Shown here: in pieces, positions 60,601-64,000 of the stretch
How the letters are laid out: every line of letters starts with the position of its first letter
Numbering within the stretch: position 1 is the first letter of the stretch
Source of the DNA: Rotaria macrura
Taxonomy: Eukaryota > Rotifera > Eurotatoria > Philodinida > Philodinidae
DNA: 64,000 nt
Reading direction: 5' to 3'
Assembly: GCA_900239685.1 (NCBI GenBank)
Contig: OENT01000011.1
Span: forward strand, 186,001 to 250,000
The notes under the pieces: generated by a model
What the model saw: only the letters and a program-made list of their open reading frames with translations
Database searches by the model: none
What the model was told of the DNA's origin: nothing
Translations under genes and position numbers: made by a program

Positions 60601-62883
60601 TTTTTATAATTTATCAAGACATATTCTTCATTGTTGCTGCTGAGATCTTCTTATGAATATTTTCATTACCAGTAAACTGCAGTCTACTTTCTGAGTAAAC
60701 AAACGTCAATTAAAATACACGCAATGTAAAACATCATTTATTTTGTCACAAGACCTTTATATTTTTCGAAGTTTCATTTTTCTTTTCTGTGGTGTGTCAT
60801 CTACGCTATAACTTCTCTAGAGAAAATATTTAGTTCGCAGTTTTATTTGCATTCATTTTTTCTCTTGTTTCAAACTTGAGATTATTATTGGATATTCCGT
60901 CACGGATGCAAAGATCGCAATATTTCGTAGAAACATAAATTTATAACTGATTTTTACAGAATTTTATGCTTCTCACAATATAATCCTAAGAATTTTGAAA
61001 AAAGATGGCAAAAATATTCATTTAAAAAGATGTTGCATCTATTCGCATAAGTATGCAATAGACACACTTCTATAAATTATGTATAACTCATTATATTAAC
61101 TGCATACAACTTCTGTTCTTTGTTTGAGAAAATAAAAACAGAACTATATGGTATTATGACAATGACATAGTTCATCTGTACTTTTTTGTATTGTATGAAT
61201 TACAATAATTATAAACTATGAATAGAAGTACACTCGCCACAGCTCTGTGTGCCAACAAACTACATAAAGATGATCTAGATTTTACTTTCAAATAACTATG
61301 TTAAATCCTTTTCTTTCATTTAAGTCGACGAAAGAAGATTTTCATTAATATAGAATGCTCGTTTCCAAGTCTCAATTGTTACATGAGTTAGTACTGCTCT
61401 CATAATAAAATTTCAATAAGACGACGAGAAATATTCGCAGCGAGGAGTCTTTTGAGTTTTTACAAATGTGAAAAATTTGTCGATTTATTGTGATTTTCGA
61501 ATGAACATAAACGATGACATTTAGTTGAACAATTTCATTCATAAGTAAGTAAAGAAAAAAGATGTATGAGTTAGGTTGACTGATGCTAGATTTATTATCA
61601 TAAATGATGAACTTACTCGATCCATAAAATCAACCATTCCACGATGATTTCTCAATAATAATTCTTCATCATCTTCTTCAGATGTTGCACTTTGTTGTTT
61701 CATTCTATGGTGTGATGCCATCGGTAATTGTCGATGATATCGATGATATCGATTTGCATTTATCACTTCATCACGTATATCTTTTTCATCATCAGCATCT
61801 TCAACAGTTTCATCTGTTAATATTTTTTTCGTTGATATCAATGATTGATTTGCACTACCGATCAAAGTCGTTGATGAATCATTGGTTAATGTTGATGATA
61901 AAAATAAGGATGGCAATGAAAGTAAACTTGAACTTTCAATGCATGTACGATATTTATTTGATTTTTGACGTTTTACTTTCGTGGAATCATTTGTAGAACG
62001 ATAATAATATGAATTATTTACATTTAACTGTATATCACTGTTATGTAAAGATTTTTGTCGACGTAGGAAACCATCAGAAATCAATAGTTCATCTAATATA
62101 AAAGAAAGAAAAGGCAAGCATCGATTGGTATATTCGAATAGCGTAAAAACATATTCATCTCGAATAATTACCATTACATATAGATTGAGAATGTTCAAAT
62201 GCCCTAGAAAATGAAGAAATAAATTTGTTTTTGTTTTCGATTATTTATAAAAATGATTGACAAGCTTTAATTATGAAAGGGCAGTAGAGAATCAAAGTAA
62301 GAAACGAATAACCTGAAACATGTATTTTCTTTTTGTATTGGTAATGTAACCAATGAAGTGCTAAGATAGTCTCTGAAAAGTGATCATGATGGAATGATAA
62401 TTGAAAAAGTTTCCATGAACGTTTTCTTTTTGTTCGTGGTCTTTTTTGTTTCGTTTATCTTACCTTTTCGTTTCATTGGGAAATTGTTGTTGTTTATGCT
62501 GACATATTTTTAAAAGTGTTTCAAAATTTTTAGAATATTCACGAAGAAATTGTACAACTTCCTAAAACATGAAAATAAAATAAATATTGAATAGCTGAAA
62601 AGAAAAACTAAAATTCAAACTACTCACTTGACATTGCAATGAATTTAGATCTGATTCACATGTTTGATAAATTTGTTCAATAGATCGTTTTAGATTATCA
62701 AATAAAAATGTCCAATAACGTGAACGAATATCTGATGAATTTGAATCTATTGTACGAGGCGGAGTATCATTTGAAGAACTAAAAATTTGCAAACATGTCA
62801 AAGCAATTGAATAACTTGAGTGAAACATACCTATTTAAATTCTGTGGCAATGGTTCTTGTTCGGGAGCACATATGCTTGTCAT
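48667..62883 (-). CDS. SCAPER: SCAPER, S-phase cyclin A-associated protein in the ER
   Basis: In vertebrates an ER- and cilia-linked protein that binds cyclin A/CDK2 and is tied to translation-coupled mRNA decay. Twenty-five exons: 62831-62883, 62628-62778, 62464-62561, 62313-62360, 62172-62203, 61617-62092, 59436-59621, 59182-59348, 59082-59122, 58952-59022, 58454-58893, 53964-54045, 53694-53906, 53505-53627, 53317-53450, 52134-52196, 51932-52073, 51768-51877, 51538-51661, 51263-51468, 51051-51200, 50704-50995, 49180-49338, 48933-49124 and 48667-48867. They sum to 3954 nt (1317 residues; human about 1400) with every phase consistent. Landmarks are N-terminal RYWTFLFDNLKRSIEQIY, the coiled coil with AEEKRQYLLLL and EIAFIKSLQQENRRQ, the zinc finger CCTLCNLL...HLQTHLRGTRH, and the C-terminal helical repeats with NRPTVLQQLSCLPFRYF and DILFPTLIS. 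An acceptor AG abuts the first ATG, so an upstream exon or a spliced leader is likely. Intron 11 (4.4 kb) holds a hAT relic. Confidence 0.92.
53264..53282. repeat. (TTC)n microsatellite in a SCAPER intron
   Basis: Six copies of TTC just downstream of the donor of the SCAPER exon at 53317-53450, on the transcribed strand a (GAA)n run. Confidence 0.7.
55252..56244 (+). mobile_element. hAT transposon relic inside SCAPER intron 11
   Basis: Starts TAGATTACTCC and ends CTGCATGAGTAC-related sequence reading GCAGCACTCTA at the right edge. It is flanked by identical CTCTAGTG octamers at 55244-55251 and 56245-56252, as expected for a hAT insertion. A fragment of the hAT transposase dimerisation domain opens near the left end. 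The left terminus matches the right one poorly, so the left end is worn or the copy is internally deleted. A second terminus-like patch just outside (55200-55240, CATGGGTCCGGTCG, TTCGGGTAC) hints at nested insertions. About 990 bp remain of what would be a 2-4 kb autonomous element. Confidence 0.65.
55273..55560 (+). pseudogene. hAT transposase C-terminal fragment
   Basis: A 95-codon frame ending in DEITDYLKRNSSF, DILSWWQNES and LSRLAMALLSIPA, the conserved hAT-family C-terminal dimerisation signature (yL...d.l.WW......l..lA...LsIPA). The sequence after SIPA departs from the usual ATSAPSER continuation, and the catalytic DDE core and BED finger are absent. It is a remnant of a DNA transposon, in the opposite orientation to the host SCAPER gene, and cannot be active. 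Confidence 0.8.
56253..58453. other. rest of SCAPER intron 11 downstream of the hAT relic
   Basis: Intronic DNA of uneven composition. From about 56870 to 57560 it is GC-richer than its surroundings and has a direct repeat pair (separate entry), so part of it is probably old inserted DNA. No gene is supportable. Confidence 0.4.
57337..57499. repeat. diverged direct repeat pair
   Basis: Two copies of a ~48-bp unit at 57337-57384 and 57451-57499 share GATTCAGATTCC, GACTCC and TCGTCAAACTTTATA-like words (TTGGTCAAACTTTATAG / TTCGTCAAACTTTATAT). Spacing is about 114 bp. They lie in a GC-richer part of SCAPER intron 11, probably a fragment of a dispersed repeat. Confidence 0.6.
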
Positions 62884-64000
62884 CTAAAAATTAATATTAT
62901 GAAATAGAACTTAAAACAGAACAACAAATCATATTTATTTTCATATAAACCATGTTCGGTGAATTTTAGTTAAGAATAATTACATGTTGATGAGCACGTT
63001 TGGTTGTAGTTTCATACGAAAAAATTATGATTCATGTCAGTTTCAATCTAATCTAAAGTTCTTTTCCAATGAAATATATCTCATAATGATTTGCATGCAA
63101 CAACTTGATTCATTAAATTTTCTCGTACTAAGAATTGTCACATGTCGAGCATTCATATTTTCTCGTACTACTAACCCATTCACTAAAGAACGCAATGATT
63201 GATGGCTACTCAGTTTCTCTATATCTTTCTGTCAAAAGTCGAAGCAATGTTTCGATGTATTATCAACATACTAATATAGATATGTATTTGATGTGATATG
63301 ATACAAATTCACTAGATATGGAATGTTTCTATAACAGATAAATTCGAACAAAAGTTAATTCAATATCATAATTCTTCAATTGAAGTATAGCTTTCCTGAT
63401 GAAATACAATCAAGTTTCTTTCTTTTTCTCTAAACGTGTCACCGGTATCCCATTGAAAGTATTCATTGAAGCAATACATGTTTTTCTCTCTTTCTTGCCA
63501 CTAAGTGTTTCCTCACGTGATAGCACAATACCACATGTTAAAAACACGTGTTGATCAGATATCAATGGAGTTTTATTTAGAAAAAGTGTTATTAGAGTGA
63601 ATAGACGTCACACACTTATTAAAAAAAGTATATAGACATGAATCTTTACCTTATTCGGTTGCTAACCAACTAAACAAAAGAAAACCGTCGATATTTAACA
63701 ATTGAGTATAATCTGAATCTGAATCAAACAATATTTATTTCAAATTTAATTCAATCGTCAATGCATTCGGTTGCACCATATAAAGATCTTGACAACGACT
63801 TAACTTTAAAAAAAACAAAAATAAAACAGCTGAGCACAATCATTGATTTACATGAAATTATACAATAAAAGATCGATGAGTCATCATTCTCATCTAGCAT
63901 CGATGTCATTAGTCAATCATAAAACCAATAAAACATTGTATTATGTAAAAATATATAGAAGCTCGATGATTGGCCATTTTTCATTGAGAATCAGCTGTCT
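62884..64000. other. upstream of SCAPER, no gene seen
   Basis: AT-rich DNA up to the window edge. It should contain the SCAPER promoter or an upstream exon, but no coding segment joins convincingly to the acceptor at 62884-62885. Open frames are short and motif-free. Confidence 0.4.

Noticed and set aside
1-64000. CRISPR arrays, rRNA genes, bacterial operon signals
   Set aside because: None seen; the window is eukaryotic with spliceosomal introns throughout.

Overview
The window is AT-rich animal DNA from a compact genome. Most introns are 50-100 nt, genes lie on both strands, and several are fully or nearly intronless. The best guess for the organism is a bdelloid rotifer. Reasons: an arginine ADP-ribosyltransferase fused to a long leucine-rich-repeat array, a giant single-exon receptor carrying LDLa and EGF modules, many small hAT-type elements, and 3' splice-acceptor motifs directly in front of start codons, as expected where spliced-leader trans-splicing operates. 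This is inference from gene content; no rRNA or mitochondrial marker is present. All exon models were read by eye from GT/AG signals, frame closure and remembered family sequences, so single boundaries may be off.

Layout. 1-816 (+): 3' end of a CREBRF/REPTOR-type bZIP gene. 4543-5883 (-): hnRNP K with three KH domains. 9916-11332 (-): two genes 19 nt apart, an upstream C18orf21/RMP24-like RNase MRP protein and the DNA-repair factor XPA, with an acceptor motif in the gap, which looks like a dicistronic unit. 14775-15245: a foldback repeat. 15563-18567 (+): a Mn-type cation diffusion facilitator. It converges tail to tail with 18880-20131 (-), a secreted beta-lactamase-fold serine hydrolase. 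21393-22400 (-): a short rhodopsin-like receptor. 22401-30509: gene-poor, with one hAT-type MITE. 30510-35144 (+): a 1544-residue LDLa/EGF/7TM receptor in one exon. 35503-37046: two hAT-type non-autonomous elements. 39153-44561 (+): ART-LRR protein, with one 28-residue repeat per exon. 45286-47214: an unidentified broken gene interrupted by a piggyBac-like element that carries a near-perfect palindrome. 48667-62883 (-): SCAPER in 25 exons; a hAT relic with a transposase fragment sits in its longest intron. 62884-64000: nothing recognised.

The conserved genes are ordinary housekeeping functions: RNA binding, nucleotide excision repair, RNase MRP, metal transport, ER/cilia-linked SCAPER and a metabolic bZIP factor. 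They are unlinked in function apart from the XPA/RMP24 pair, which is linked by transcription rather than pathway. The accessory content is the ART-LRR gene, the two receptors, and the transposon remnants in the intergenic and intronic DNA. The ART-LRR gene is the strongest candidate for something under-described: it joins a complete R-S-ExE catalytic motif to an exon-modular solenoid and has neither a NACHT domain nor a signal peptide.
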